Shown here: positions 46,701 to 57,620 of the stretch, in pieces
How positions within the stretch are numbered: position 1 is the stretch's first letter
Layout: each line of letters begins with the position of its first letter
Origin: Roseomonas mucosa ATCC BAA-692
Lineage (GTDB): Bacteria > Pseudomonadota > Alphaproteobacteria > Acetobacterales > Acetobacteraceae
Direction: 5' to 3'
NCBI RefSeq assembly: GCF_000622225.1
Contig: NZ_KK211413.1
Location: 55,321-119,320 of the forward strand
DNA length: 64,000 nt
Made by a program: the position numbers and the translations under genes
The notes under the pieces: generated by a model
Seen by the model: the letters and a program-made list of their open reading frames with translations, nothing else
Database searches by the model: none
What the model was told of the DNA's origin: nothing

Positions 46701-47437
46701 TGCCCTCCGACCTCGACCTCTCGCTCCCCAACGTGGCCGACGAATACCTCCAGACGCCGGACCTGGGTAAGCTGGGCATCTCCGGTGCGAGCCAGCATCC
46801 GCCGCGCATCCTGCTGCTCTACGGCTCGCTGCGGGAGCGGTCCTACAGCCGCCTCCTGGTCCTCGAGGCCGAGCGTATCCTCCGCCGCCTCGGCGCCGAG
46901 ACGCGGGTCTTCGACCCCCGCGACCTGCCGGTGGTCGACAGCGTACCCGCCGACCACCCCAAGGTGGCGGAACTCCGAGAGTTGTCCCTGTGGTCCGAGG
47001 GCCAGGTTTGGTGCAGCCCGGAGCGGCACGGCGCCGTCACCGGCATCCTGAAGAACCAGATCGACTGGCTGCCGCTGGAGAGCCGCGGCGTCCGTCCGAC
47101 CCAGGGGCGCATGCTGGCGGTGATGCAGGTCTCCGGCGGCAGCCAGAGCTTCAACAGCGTCAACACCCTGCGCCTGCTCGGGCGCTGGATGCGGATGATC
47201 ACCATCCCCAACCAATCCTCCGTGCCCAAAGCGCATGAGCAGTTCGACGAGGCGGGACGCATGCTGCCGGGGCCGCTCTATGACCGCGTCGTCGACGTCA
47301 TGGAGGAACTGGTGAAGTTCACCCTGCTGACTCGTGACATTTCGAGCCACCTGACCGACCGCTACAGCGAGCGCAAGGAGCGGGCGGAGAAGCAGGCCAA
47401 GGCGGACTTGGCTAAGCTCTCGGGCGCCGTCGGATAG
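46700..47437 (+). CDS. arsH: NADPH-dependent organoarsenical oxidase ArsH
   Basis: A 245-residue NADPH:FMN oxidoreductase of the ArsH family. The flavodoxin-like FMN loop is [13 protein letters not shown], with [18 protein letters not shown] and the family C-terminus DRYSERKE. ArsH oxidises trivalent (methyl- and phenyl-) arsenicals to less toxic pentavalent forms. Its ATG shares one base with the arsO stop. It completes the arsRCB-O-H operon. Confidence 0.94.
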   Translation: MPSDLDLSLPNVADEYLQTPDLGKLGISGASQHPPRILLLYGSLRERSYSRLLVLEAERILRRLGAETRVFDPRDLPVVDSVPADHPKVAELRELSLWSEGQVWCSPERHGAVTGILKNQIDWLPLESRGVRPTQGRMLAVMQVSGGSQSFNSVNTLRLLGRWMRMITIPNQSSVPKAHEQFDEAGRMLPGPLYDRVVDVMEELVKFTLLTRDISSHLTDRYSERKERAEKQAKADLAKLSGAVG

Positions 47438-47625
47438 GCGCTGGAGCTCTCGTGCGGACAGTAGGCAAGAGAGGACAACCTCTGCTCGTGAACGGATAAA
47501 GACGTTTCCACTGACACCAAGCCCACGAGAAGGCCGGGCTCAGGTAGCTGACAGGATTGTTGGTGCGGCGCGTTATTGTTAACGAGAGTTAATCTCAGCT
47601 ACCCGTCCACCGGGAAAGGCCCGCC

Positions 47626-48723
47626 ATGACAAACACGAACTCCGTCACCTATCCCGCCATGCCCACGCTTCGCCGCCGCCACGCGCTCGCGCTGCTCGGC
47701 GCGGCTGGCTTTGCCCTGCGGACTGCACCGGCGCGTGCCGCCGCGGTGGAGAAGAGCGTGAAGCTGGCGCCCGGCCTCTGCGAACTGGTTGTCAGCACCA
47801 CCACAGGCCTTGTGCATGTGGCGAGCACCGGCCCGCGCGGCGCCGACGACGCCAAGATCCTTGGCCTGGATCCGCGTACCCTGGAGGTCCGCTCCACCAT
47901 CGAGCTCGGCGCGAACACAGCTTTCGGCCTCGGCGTGAACGACAGCACCGGCATGCTGTTCGGCACCGGCACGCGCAAAGGCAGGGTGCTCGCCATTGAC
48001 CTCCGCACCGGCAAGGTCAAGACGGAGATCGGCGAGGGCGAGAACAACCATCCGCGGCAGGTCGTCGTGGACGAGGCGCGCAACCGCGCCTTCGTCTCCA
48101 ACTTCGGCTTCCGGGAGAAGCCGAGCGCCGTGTGGGTGGTGGACACGGCTGCCAACACCCTCGCCAGCGTCATCACGGAAGGGCTGGAAGGGGGTATCTC
48201 GGGCCTTACCCATGACCCTGCGGGAGACCGGGTCTTCGTGGCCGCCTTGCAGACGAACGAGGTGGTGGAAGTGAGCCTTGCCCGCCGCGCCGGGGTGCGC
48301 CGCTTCGCCTCCGGCGGGGACGGGCCAATCAACTTGGCCTTCCACGCCGCCAGCGGGCGCCTGTTCTGCACCAACCAGAAGAGCGGCCAACTGGCCGTGC
48401 TGGATGCCGCGTCCGGCCAGCCGGTCAAGGTGCTGGAGACAGGTGCGGGCGCGCTGGCCGTCACCTTCTCGACCGACGGTGCGCTGGCCTATGTCACCAA
48501 CCGTGGGGCTGGCACGGTCAGCCTGGTGGACACGCGCGCGCTGACCGTGCTGGCGAGCCTGCAGACCGGCACGCACCCGAACACCGTGGCCGTGGATCGG
48601 CGCACGGGGCTCGCCTATGTCAGCAACAAAGCCCGCTCGGCGCCGCGTCCTGCCCAGGGCCAGCCTCCGGCCCCGGCGCCCGAGGACCCGAACGGTGACA
48701 CGGTGAGCCTGATCCGCGCCTAA
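47626..48723 (+). CDS. YncE-type secreted beta-propeller protein
   Basis: A 365-residue exported seven-bladed beta-propeller. The signal region holds an Arg-rich Tat-like motif (LRRRHALALLGAAGFAL), and repeated blade motifs such as VTFSTDGALAYVTNRG and VAVDRRTGLAYVSNK. It resembles E. coli YncE, a periplasmic iron-regulated protein of unclear function. Upstream is GTTAA-CGAGA-GTTAA (47578-47592), two pentamers 10 bp apart that could be an operator. It is monocistronic between the ars operon and merR. Confidence 0.8.
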   Translation: MTNTNSVTYPAMPTLRRRHALALLGAAGFALRTAPARAAAVEKSVKLAPGLCELVVSTTTGLVHVASTGPRGADDAKILGLDPRTLEVRSTIELGANTAFGLGVNDSTGMLFGTGTRKGRVLAIDLRTGKVKTEIGEGENNHPRQVVVDEARNRAFVSNFGFREKPSAVWVVDTAANTLASVITEGLEGGISGLTHDPAGDRVFVAALQTNEVVEVSLARRAGVRRFASGGDGPINLAFHAASGRLFCTNQKSGQLAVLDAASGQPVKVLETGAGALAVTFSTDGALAYVTNRGAGTVSLVDTRALTVLASLQTGTHPNTVAVDRRTGLAYVSNKARSAPRPAQGQPPAPAPEDPNGDTVSLIRA

Positions 48724-48797
48724 GATCATGGCCGTTCCGGCGGGCAACCGCTGAAACGGCCCGGAGTGGACACGGCTGGGAAGAGCCGTGTGAACGG

Positions 48798-49214
48798 TCA
48801 GGCGCCAGTGCTGGGACCGAGGGCTTCGATGATGCGGCACTCCGCCACCTTGCCGTGGCGGCACTGTCCGATGAGGGAATCCAGTTCGCGGCGCAGTGCC
48901 TGGAGGTCGGCAATCTTCCGGTCCACATCCTCCAGGTGCTCGCTGGCGATGACGTCCACCGCGTCGCAGGAGCGCTCGCGGTCCTCGGCCAAGTCGAGCA
49001 GTGTGCGGATCTGATCCAGCGAGAAGCCGAGGTCCCGCGCACGCCGGATGAAGCTCAGGCGGCCAAGGTGGGCCTCGCCGTAGGTCCGGTAGTTCCCGGC
49101 GCTGCGGGCCGGGGCCGGGAGCAGCCCCACACGCTCATACCAGCGAATGGTTTCCACCTTCGTCCCGGTCGCCCTGGCGAGAGCGCCGATGTTCAGCAAG
49201 TTCTCCAAAGACAT
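48798..49214 (-). CDS. MerR-family Pb/Cd/Zn-responsive activator (PbrR/CadR type)
   Basis: A 138-residue MerR regulator: winged helix (IGALARATGTKVETIRWYER), long dimerisation helix, and metal-binding Cys at 83, 118 and 126. The Cys placement matches the Pb/Cd/Hg branch. The divergent P1B-ATPase, lspA and HMA genes make PbrR/CadR the likely type. It starts at ATG 49214 and controls the divergent promoter through the operator at 49222-49242. Confidence 0.87.
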   Translation of the reverse strand: MSLENLLNIGALARATGTKVETIRWYERVGLLPAPARSAGNYRTYGEAHLGRLSFIRRARDLGFSLDQIRTLLDLAEDRERSCDAVDVIASEHLEDVDRKIADLQALRRELDSLIGQCRHGKVAECRIIEALGPSTGA

Positions 49215-49218
49215 CACC

Positions 49219-49249
49219 TTGACCCTGTAGCGACTACAGGGTCTATATA
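49219..49249 (+). promoter_or_regulatory. MerR-type promoter with 19-bp spacer for the Pb/Cd efflux genes
   Basis: -35 TTGACC (49219-49224) and -10 TATATA (49244-49249) are 19 bp apart. A perfect dyad ACCCTGTAG-CGA-CTACAGGGT (49222-49242) fills the spacer. This is the textbook arrangement for activation by DNA distortion under PbrR/CadR/ZntR. Confidence 0.9.
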
Positions 49250-49304
49250 AGACGTCATCAGTTCCCCGCAACCAGCGGGGACCCACCTGCGAAGGAGGCA
49301 AGCG

Positions 49305-49550
49305 ATGGCGAATGGTGACACGGCAGCAGGAACATCGGTCGACCTGCGTTACCGGGTGGAGGGCATGGATTGCTCCGGCTGCGCCCTGAAGATCGAGGGT
49401 GCGGTCGAGCAGATCGGCGGCGCCGAGGACATCCAGGTCAACTACAAGACGCAGACCCTGGAGTTCCGCCTGAATGAGGCGACCACGCCACGCTCGGCCG
49501 TCGAGGAGAAGATCCGCGGTCTGGGCTACGGTGTCGCGGCCCTGGCGTAA
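49305..49550 (+). CDS. Single HMA-domain metal-binding protein
   Basis: An 81-residue heavy-metal-associated domain with GMDCSGC (Cys24, Cys27 region) after the first strand. A strong AAGGAGG precedes ATG 49305. It is very similar to the N-terminal domain of the following ATPase (for example shared IGGAEDIQVNY-like and ATTPRSAVEE-like segments), so one probably arose from the other by duplication. It may act as a metallochaperone. Confidence 0.9.
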   Translation: MANGDTAAGTSVDLRYRVEGMDCSGCALKIEGAVEQIGGAEDIQVNYKTQTLEFRLNEATTPRSAVEEKIRGLGYGVAALA

Positions 49551-49564
49551 CCAACAGGAACAGG

Positions 49565-51758
<2,194 letters not shown>

Positions 51759-51766
<8 letters not shown>

Positions 51767-52277
51767 GGGCCTGCTTAGGGCGCGGCTCGCCTGGACCTGG
51801 GGCGCGGGGACGGCCGCGCTGGCCTTCGCGCTGGACCAGGCGACGAAGTGGTGGGTGCTGGCCCATCTCATGGATCCGCCCCGCGTCATCCCCGTCACCC
51901 CGTTCTTCAACCTGGTGCTGGCATGGAACCGGGGCGTCAGCTTCGGCCTGCTGTCGGCGGACCACCCCGCGACGCCCTGGCTCCTGTCCTCCCTCGCGCT
52001 CGCCGTCATCGCAGGCCTCGTCGTCTGGACGACGCGCGACCGGCGCCCCGGGATGGCGGCTTCGATCGGGTTCATCGTCGGTGGCGCCCTGGGAAACGTC
52101 GTCGACCGGCTGCGGCACGGCGCCGTGACGGACTTCCTGGACTTCCACGTGGCTGGCTACCACTGGCCCGCCTTCAACCTCGCCGACAGCGCGATCTTCG
52201 TCGGCGTTGCGCTCCTGCTCCTCGTCAGCGGGCGGCGCGAACCGGCGGGCGCGCCGACCTCCGTGGCGCGACCCTGA
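51759..52277 (+). CDS. lspA: Signal peptidase II-like LspA of the metal-resistance module
   Basis: A 172-residue four-span aspartyl peptidase. Conserved boxes are LDQATKWWV, LVLAWNRGVSFGLL, GGALGNVVDRLRHGAVTDFLDF and FNLADSAIFVG, which hold the two catalytic Asp. A copy in a metal operon is characteristic of lead-resistance loci (PbrB/PbrC region), so it is probably a dedicated paralogue, not the housekeeping copy. Confidence 0.9.
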
Positions 52278-52290
52278 GGGCGGGACCGGC

Positions 52291-53028
52291 GTGAACCCGC
52301 TCCTCCAGATGTCCGGCCTCCTGACCGCTTTCCTGGCGGGGATGGTTTCCTTCCTCTCGCCCTGCGTGCTGCCGCTGGTGCCCGGCTACGTCTCTTATGT
52401 CGCCGGGCGCTCGGTCGCCGCCGAGCGCACCGCGCCGGATCGCCTCGCCACGGTCGGCCTCGGCCTCTGCTTCGTCCTGGGCTTCGCGACCGTCTTCGTG
52501 GCGATGGGCGCGGGCGCCTCGGCGCTGAGCCAAGCCCTGCTGCGCTACCGCTACGAGGCTGGGATCGTGGGCGGGGTGGTCGTTATCCTGTTCGGCCTGA
52601 TGACTGCGGGTGTTCTGCGATTGATGCCGTTACAACGCGACCTCCGCTTCATGCCGACTCTCAGCGGCGGCACGCCGCTCTCCGCCTACGTGCTCGGGCT
52701 GGCCTTTGCCTTCGGCTGGACGCCCTGCATCGGTCCGGTGCTGGGCGCCATCCTGGCGCTGACCGCCACCAGCGAAATCAGCCACCTCGGCATCATGCTC
52801 CTGGCCGCCTATGCGGCCGGGCTGGGCGTGCCCTTCCTGCTGGTGGCCGCCTTCGCCGACGCCTTTCTACGCGGCCCGTTCCGCAGCCTGCGACGCGTCG
52901 GGCGCGTTCTTCAGATCGTGGCGGGTGGCATCATGGTGGCGATGGGGGTGGCAATGATTACCGGCCACCTGACTGACTTCGCCATCCTGATGCTCCAACT
53001 CTTCCCCTGGCTCGGGAGCATCGGATGA
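52291..53028 (+). CDS. ccdA: CcdA-family cytochrome c biogenesis/thiol transport protein
   Basis: A 245-residue protein with six spans and the two membrane Cys motifs LSPCVLPLVPGY and GWTPCIGPVLGA, which shuttle electrons to periplasmic thiols. The start is GTG 52291; the upstream open frame is inside lspA. In its original state the stop TGA overlapped the ATG of the next cation transporter (ATGA), as shown by the duplicate copy of that junction at 54.34 kb. Its role beside Pb/Cd efflux may be thiol supply in the periplasm. Confidence 0.9.
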   Translation: MNPLLQMSGLLTAFLAGMVSFLSPCVLPLVPGYVSYVAGRSVAAERTAPDRLATVGLGLCFVLGFATVFVAMGAGASALSQALLRYRYEAGIVGGVVVILFGLMTAGVLRLMPLQRDLRFMPTLSGGTPLSAYVLGLAFAFGWTPCIGPVLGAILALTATSEISHLGIMLLAAYAAGLGVPFLLVAAFADAFLRGPFRSLRRVGRVLQIVAGGIMVAMGVAMITGHLTDFAILMLQLFPWLGSIG

Positions 53029-53031
53029 GCG
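53008..53031 (+). repeat. Left copy of a 24-bp direct repeat
   Basis: The last seven codons of ccdA plus the first bases of an ATGAGCG start. It is identical to 54338-54361 and marks the left edge of the inserted MBL segment. The ATG retained here now opens only an 11-codon frame (53025-53060). Confidence 0.9.
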
Positions 53032-53222
53032 GCGCCGCGGATTCTAAGAAGCGCGCCTAATACGCCGTCAGCCACACCGCGAAGCATGCAACTCCGCCCG
53101 GCTGGGTTTAGCGCTCCTCGGCCCTCGCCGGGTGCGCCCTTGCCGAAAGACATCGTGCTCGGTGTCCCAAGGTGGCCACCATCGCGGCTTCCGCGACACC
53201 GCGCAAAAACAGGGAGAACAGA

Positions 53223-54122
53223 ATGCCGTCTCAGCCGATCGTACGGGGCTTTTACGATGATCAGACCGGAAGCGTCTCCTACGTCGTGGCGGATCCGCAA
53301 ACAAAGAAATGCGCGGTTATCGATCCCTTGTTAAGCTTCGACCGCAATTCATGCAGCCTTGCGACCCAGCCAGCCGACGAGATTGCCACCCATATCCGGG
53401 AGCGCGGACTGATCCCGGAATGGGTGCTCGACACCCACCCGCATGCTGACCACCTTTCTGCCGTCGCCTACCTGGGCGAGCGCCTTGGCGTGCCAACAGG
53501 CATTGGCGAACAGACCCTCGCAGTTCAGGCGATCTGGTCGGACATCTATAACATCCCCGATCTCGAGGTCGGTGGCCGCGACTATTGGGACCACATGTTT
53601 GCAGATGGTCACTGCTTCAATCTTGGCGCCTCGGAAGTGAGGGTGATTTTTTCCCCAGGCCACACCGCGGCCTCGGTCACCTACGTCGTTGGCGACGCCG
53701 CGTTCGTGCATGACACCCTCTTCATGCCGGATGCGGGCACGGCACGAGCCGACTTCCCTGGTGGTAACGCGCGGGCCTTGTACCGCAGCATCCAGAGCAT
53801 CCTCGCGTTGCCACCGACGACACGCCTCTTCACCGGCCACGATTACCGTCCGGGCGGGCGCGAACCGCGTTGGGAGTCCACCGTAGCGGAGCAGCGGGCA
53901 ACCAACATTCACCTACGGGACAGCGGCGGAGAGGACGGGTTCGTTCGGCTGCGGGAGGAACGTGATCGAACGCTTCCTCTGCCAGCGATGATGCTCTTTG
54001 CATTGCAAGTGAACCTCCGCGGCGGACGTCTGCCGAAGCCGGAAGCGAATGGCACCTCATACCTGAAGCTGCCGATTGACCGCTTTCGAACGAGCGCTGC
54101 CAGGGCGATGGACGCAGAATGA
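53223..54122 (+). CDS. MBL-fold metallo-hydrolase (persulfide dioxygenase/Blh-like)
   Basis: A 299-residue metallo-beta-lactamase-fold enzyme. The metal motif THPHADHL (H-x-H-x-D-H) is near residue 75, HTAAS near 145, the bridging Asp in FVHDTLFMPDAGT, and TGHDY near 220. The ordering resembles ETHE1-like persulfide dioxygenases and the hydrolase part of Blh, which detoxify sulfide. AGGGAG precedes ATG 53223; an upstream in-frame ATG at 53172 has no such site. The gene lies in a segment inserted between ccdA and the cation transporter. Confidence 0.88.
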   Translation: MPSQPIVRGFYDDQTGSVSYVVADPQTKKCAVIDPLLSFDRNSCSLATQPADEIATHIRERGLIPEWVLDTHPHADHLSAVAYLGERLGVPTGIGEQTLAVQAIWSDIYNIPDLEVGGRDYWDHMFADGHCFNLGASEVRVIFSPGHTAASVTYVVGDAAFVHDTLFMPDAGTARADFPGGNARALYRSIQSILALPPTTRLFTGHDYRPGGREPRWESTVAEQRATNIHLRDSGGEDGFVRLREERDRTLPLPAMMLFALQVNLRGGRLPKPEANGTSYLKLPIDRFRTSAARAMDAE

Positions 54123-54337
54123 TCGGCCGGTTTTGGACGGCCTCTCCGAAGCGGCCAGCGATCCCAGCATTGAGCTCACGGTCATCTTGGGCCGTGCATC
54201 TGGGTGGCGGTGCTGAGGTCTTTCCAATGTACGAAAGGCGCCCGTCACCTCGTAGCACGCGACATCTTGATGGCCATGGGCGCCGCGCCGGTCCGCTATT
54301 TCAGATCCGGCACCCCCTGAACGTATCGGTACGGTCT

Positions 54338-54361
54338 TGGCTCGGGAGCATCGGATGAGCG
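54338..54361 (+). repeat. Right copy of a 24-bp direct repeat
   Basis: Identical to 53008-53031. The repeat encodes a second copy of the WLGSIG C-terminus of ccdA in a dead context and ends in the true start codon (54355) of the CDF-like transporter. Confidence 0.9.
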
Positions 54362-54993
54362 ACGACGACGACCTGCCCAAGGACCTCGCCCACATCACGC
54401 CCGCCTACCGCCGGGCGCTCTGGATCGTGGTCGGCCTCAATGTCGGTTATGGCCTGGTGGAGATGGTCGGCGGCTTCATCTCCGGCAGCCAGGCGCTCAA
54501 GGCGGACGCCCTCGACTTCCTCGGCGATGGCCTAATCAGCTTCCTTGGCCTGCTGGCGATCGGCTGGAGCCTCGCCTGGCGTGCCCGCTCCGCCCTCATT
54601 CAGGGCCTGTTTCTTGCCGTGCTTGGCGTGGGCGTGCTCGCCACCACCGGCTATCGGGTGCTGGTGCTGAACCAGCCCGAGGCCGAGCTCATGGGCCTCT
54701 TCGGCGCCGTCGCGCTGGTGGTGAACGTGGCCTCCGCAGCGGTCCTCATGCCGCACCGCGAGGGCGACGCCAACGTCCGGGCCGTCTGGCTGTTCAGTCG
54801 CAACGATGCCATCGGCAACCTGGCCGTGGTGGTCGCGGCGGGCCTGGTCTGGTGGACCGAAACTGCGTGGCCAGACCTCGCCGTGGCGTTCGTCATCGCC
54901 GGGCTGTTCCTGCAATCCGCCTGGGCAATCATCCGTGATGCTCGTAGCGACCTTGATAAGGCAGGCCAGGGAGAACAGCAGTCCGACCGATAG
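54355..54993 (+). CDS. Cation diffusion facilitator-like transporter
   Basis: A 212-residue membrane protein with about six spans. Metal-site segments typical of CDF proteins are ADALDFLGD (span II) and RNDAIGNLAVV (span V). The C-terminal cytoplasmic domain is nearly absent, so this is the short CDF form. MSDDDD at ATG 54355 is the expected start. It probably exports Zn/Cd/Co and was originally coupled to ccdA. Confidence 0.87.
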   Translation: MSDDDDLPKDLAHITPAYRRALWIVVGLNVGYGLVEMVGGFISGSQALKADALDFLGDGLISFLGLLAIGWSLAWRARSALIQGLFLAVLGVGVLATTGYRVLVLNQPEAELMGLFGAVALVVNVASAAVLMPHREGDANVRAVWLFSRNDAIGNLAVVVAAGLVWWTETAWPDLAVAFVIAGLFLQSAWAIIRDARSDLDKAGQGEQQSDR

Positions 54994-55300
54994 CCGCCAT
55001 CAACTTATCAGCTTGCCTGCTTGGTGGTGCATGCAACAGGCATGATGATAACGGCGCTGCCCATCGTTGCTGCCCTTGGCAGGAGCAGCAGGTGGGCAGG
55101 CGCCACAGCGAGGGCGCGGCTTCCTGGGGTATGGCACGGCGGCTTGCGCCGGGGCCCGGCCAGCCGGTGCACCTTCCTGGAAGACCTTTCCGTTCCGGTC
55201 CTTGCAAAGCGGGCTGCCTGCTGCGGCTGGCGAGCCTAACCACGTCACCACACCCGCGGCGTGACATCGGTTGCCCGCTCACCACGGAGGAGCCGACAAC
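54994..55300. other. 307-bp intergenic region before the ACR3-like gene
   Basis: No gene or known site is recognised. GGAGGAG at 55286-55292 is the ribosome-binding site of the next gene. A promoter for that gene may lie here, but no clear -35/-10 pair or operator was found. Confidence 0.5.
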
Positions 55301-56278
55301 TTGGCCATCACCCGCACCGGCCTGGAAGAGAACCAAGTCGCCATCTACTTCGCCGCCGTCGTGGCGGGCGCGATCGCGGCCGTCGCCGCGCCCGGCGCGG
55401 CGTGGGGGGCGGTCATCAACCCCGCCCTCGCGGCCCTGCTGTACGTGACCTTCCTCCAGGTGCCGCTGGCGGACCTGCGAAGGAGCCTGGCCAACGGGCG
55501 CTTCCTGCTGACGCTGCTGGCGGTGAACTTCGTTGCCGCGCCCCTGGTGGCGTTCGCCCTGGCTTCCATGCTGCCCGGCGAGCAATGGGTGCTGCGCCTG
55601 GGTGTCCTGATGGTGCTGCTGGCGCCCTGCATCGACTACGTGGTCGTGTTCACCCACCTCGGCCGCGGGGACGCCCGCCTCATCCTGGCGGCGACGCCGG
55701 TGCTGCTGGTGGCGCAGATGCTGCTGCTCCCCGTCTACCTCGGCCTGTTCATCGGCGAGCGGGCCATGGCGATGATGCAGCCCGGTCCCTTCATCGAAGC
55801 CTTCGTCTGGCTGATCGCCGTGCCCCTGGCTCTCGCCGCGGCCACTCAGGCGTGGGCGGCGCGCTTCGGCGCCGGGAAGGCGGTCGCGGACGCCATGGGA
55901 TGGCTGCCCGTTCCCCTGATGGCCGTGGTGCTGTTGGTGGTCATCGCGGCCGTTGCCCCGAACGTGGCGGCCCAGGCAGGCTCCGTCGCCATGCTGGTGC
56001 CGGTCTACGTCGCTTTAGCCGCGCTGATGCCGGTCGTAGGTAGCGTCATCTCCAGGTATGCAGGCATGGAGGCGGGCGCGGCGAGGGCGGTCACCTTCAG
56101 CGGCGGCACCCGGAACTCCCTGGTCGTCCTGCCGCTGGCCTTCGCTATCCCGGAAGCCGGTGCGCTGCTGCCTGCCGCGGTGGTGACGCAGACGCTCGTC
56201 GAACTCGTCGCCATGCTGGTCTACATCCGCTGGGTGCCGAGGCTGGTGCCCGCCAACCCCGGCCTTGCTGCGGAGTGA
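55301..56278 (+). CDS. ACR3/BASS-family arsenic resistance transporter
   Basis: A 325-residue membrane protein with about ten spans of the bile-acid:sodium symporter superfamily. The segment APCIDYVVVFTHLGRGD holds the Cys needed for arsenite transport in ACR3 carriers, and SGGTRNSLVVLPLAFA matches the conserved later motif. TTG 55301, eight bases after GGAGGAG, is the preferred start; a TTG at 55271 lacks such a site. It differs in family from the ArsB at 44.3 kb, so the island carries two arsenite exporters. Other organic anions are possible substrates. Confidence 0.8.
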   Translation: MAITRTGLEENQVAIYFAAVVAGAIAAVAAPGAAWGAVINPALAALLYVTFLQVPLADLRRSLANGRFLLTLLAVNFVAAPLVAFALASMLPGEQWVLRLGVLMVLLAPCIDYVVVFTHLGRGDARLILAATPVLLVAQMLLLPVYLGLFIGERAMAMMQPGPFIEAFVWLIAVPLALAAATQAWAARFGAGKAVADAMGWLPVPLMAVVLLVVIAAVAPNVAAQAGSVAMLVPVYVALAALMPVVGSVISRYAGMEAGAARAVTFSGGTRNSLVVLPLAFAIPEAGALLPAAVVTQTLVELVAMLVYIRWVPRLVPANPGLAAE

Positions 56279-56315
56279 CGGTCATCCCGCCGTTGCCGAC
56301 CACGCGGGGAAAGGG

Positions 56316-56549
56316 TCAGCCAGCCGCTGGCGGCGGATCTTCCGCGTGGCAACAACCCTTCCCGTCCACCTGGACAGGCGGGCACGGCACCGTGCCGTAG
56401 GAGCAGAACACACAGCAGTCGCCCTGCTTGGGCCGGAGCAGCGTTCCGCAGCCGGTGCAGTCATAGAAGTACTGGCAGGCATCGGTCGGCATTGTCTCGG
56501 TTCTCGCCGTGCCGCAGTGCGGGCAGGTGATTGTCGACTCCAGGATCAT
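56316..56549 (-). CDS. GDCCVxC-domain small metal-binding protein
   Basis: A 77-residue Cys-rich protein: TCPHCGT, YDCTGCGT, the family signature GDCCVFCSYGTVPCPPVQ, and a final CC. The family often lies beside merT and is thought to bind mercury or another thiophilic metal. ATG 56549, six bases after a GAGG site, is preferred; ATG 56570 would overlap merT. It is the second gene of the leftward mer-type operon. Confidence 0.88.
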   Translation of the reverse strand: MILESTITCPHCGTARTETMPTDACQYFYDCTGCGTLLRPKQGDCCVFCSYGTVPCPPVQVDGKGCCHAEDPPPAAG

Positions 56550-56556
56550 CGGGTCC

Positions 56557-56937
56557 TCACACGTACGCATAACCGAGCACCAACAGGATGATCCCGACCG
56601 CCAAACCTGCCGGAACGACAAGCCGGAGGGCTGGGTTGGGGGAGCAGGCGGAGCCCGGCTCGCAGGCAACCGCTGCCCGCTGGCGCCAGAGCAGGACCGC
56701 TCCGCCAGCCAGGCACGCGGCTGCGGCGGCGAGCAGGATCGTGCGGTACGGCCCCAGAAGGACCGCCAGCCCGAAGAGCCAAGCGCTTCCCAGCCCGAGG
56801 GAGCCAAGAAGCATCGGCAGCGCACAGCAGGAGGCCGCACCGAAGGCTGCGGCGATGCCCGTCGTCGTCAGCACCATCGCACCGGCTTCCTGGACCGCCC
56901 CATGTGCCGGGGTAGCATTCACTTGGGTGTCGGACAC
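56557..56937 (-). CDS. merT: MerT-like mercuric ion transporter
   Basis: A 126-residue membrane protein with three or four spans. The first span holds FGAASCCALPMLLGSLG with the vicinal Cys pair that accepts Hg(II) in MerT. A second Cys pair region (CEPGSACSP) follows the third span. It brings Hg(II) into the cytoplasm, which only makes sense with a mercuric reductase, absent from the window. It is divergent from merR across a classic operator. Confidence 0.85.
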   Translation of the reverse strand: MSDTQVNATPAHGAVQEAGAMVLTTTGIAAAFGAASCCALPMLLGSLGLGSAWLFGLAVLLGPYRTILLAAAAACLAGGAVLLWRQRAAVACEPGSACSPNPALRLVVPAGLAVGIILLVLGYAYV

Positions 56938-56967
56938 GGTCGGCCTCCTTGTCTCAGCTATGCAGCC

Positions 56968-56998
56968 TACCTACCGTCTGTAGCGACTACAGACTCAA
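56968..56998 (-). promoter_or_regulatory. mer-type promoter-operator
   Basis: On the minus strand, -35 TTGAGT (56998-56993) and -10 TAGGTA (56973-56968) are 19 bp apart, with the dyad GTCTGTAG-TCG-CTACAGAC between them. The central CTGTAG/CTACAG is shared with the 49.2-kb operator, so the two MerR regulators could cross-talk. Confidence 0.85.
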
Positions 56999-57022
56999 GT
57001 CCTTTCTGAGGAGGCGCATGGG

Positions 57023-57427
57023 ATGGGGCAGAGCGGCGTTGCCATCGGTGAACTCTCGCGGCGGACGGGCTGCAACATCGAGACGATCCGCTATTACGAG
57101 CGGATTGGCTTGCTTCCAATACCGGCCCGCCGGGGGCGCTACCGCCTCTTCGGTGAGGAGGACATCAGGCGGCTGAGGTTCGTGCGGCGCGCGCGGGAGC
57201 TTGGCTTCACCCTGAACGAGGTGGGCGCGCTCCTCGAACTTGGTGCAGGCGCCTGCACCGAGGTCCATGGCATCGCCGCAGCACACCTCGCGGATGTCCG
57301 CTCCCGAATTGCCGACCTCCAGGCGATGGAGCGTGTACTGGATGGTGCCGTGCAGCAATGTCAATCCGGGGAGCAGGCCACATGCCCACTGATTGAGACC
57401 TTGTCGGGAACAGCGGCCACTACCTAG
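57023..57427 (+). CDS. merR: MerR-family mercury/metal-responsive regulator
   Basis: A 134-residue MerR protein with IGELSRRTGCNIETIRYYER, a dimerisation helix and Cys at 78, 113 and 121. The spacing (35 and 8) is the same as in the regulator at 48.8 kb, so metal specificity cannot be set from it. The divergent merT suggests Hg. ATG 57023 lies eight bases after GAGGAG; a nearer ATG at 57018 is out of frame. Confidence 0.88.
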   Translation: MGQSGVAIGELSRRTGCNIETIRYYERIGLLPIPARRGRYRLFGEEDIRRLRFVRRARELGFTLNEVGALLELGAGACTEVHGIAAAHLADVRSRIADLQAMERVLDGAVQQCQSGEQATCPLIETLSGTAATT

Positions 57428-57620
57428 GCGCAGCGCAAGGAGGGCCATGGGCTAGCAGTCGATTGCTGTGAGTGGTCGTGGCGGCCATTGCGTCGGGCAT
57501 AGCGGCCAAATCGGCAGCGTCGCCAAGCTGATCTGCATTTGCTGATGCGGAGGCTGGTTCCCACCATGCCGAGTACCGCCTTCGCCAGTTTGCTGGCGAA
57601 GGATGTCAGGGGGAAGGCCC

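Noticed and set aside
54119-54358. 79-codon + strand frame between the MBL gene and the transporter
   Set aside because: Its last residues match the ccdA C-terminus only because of the 24-bp repeat; the rest is not protein-like.
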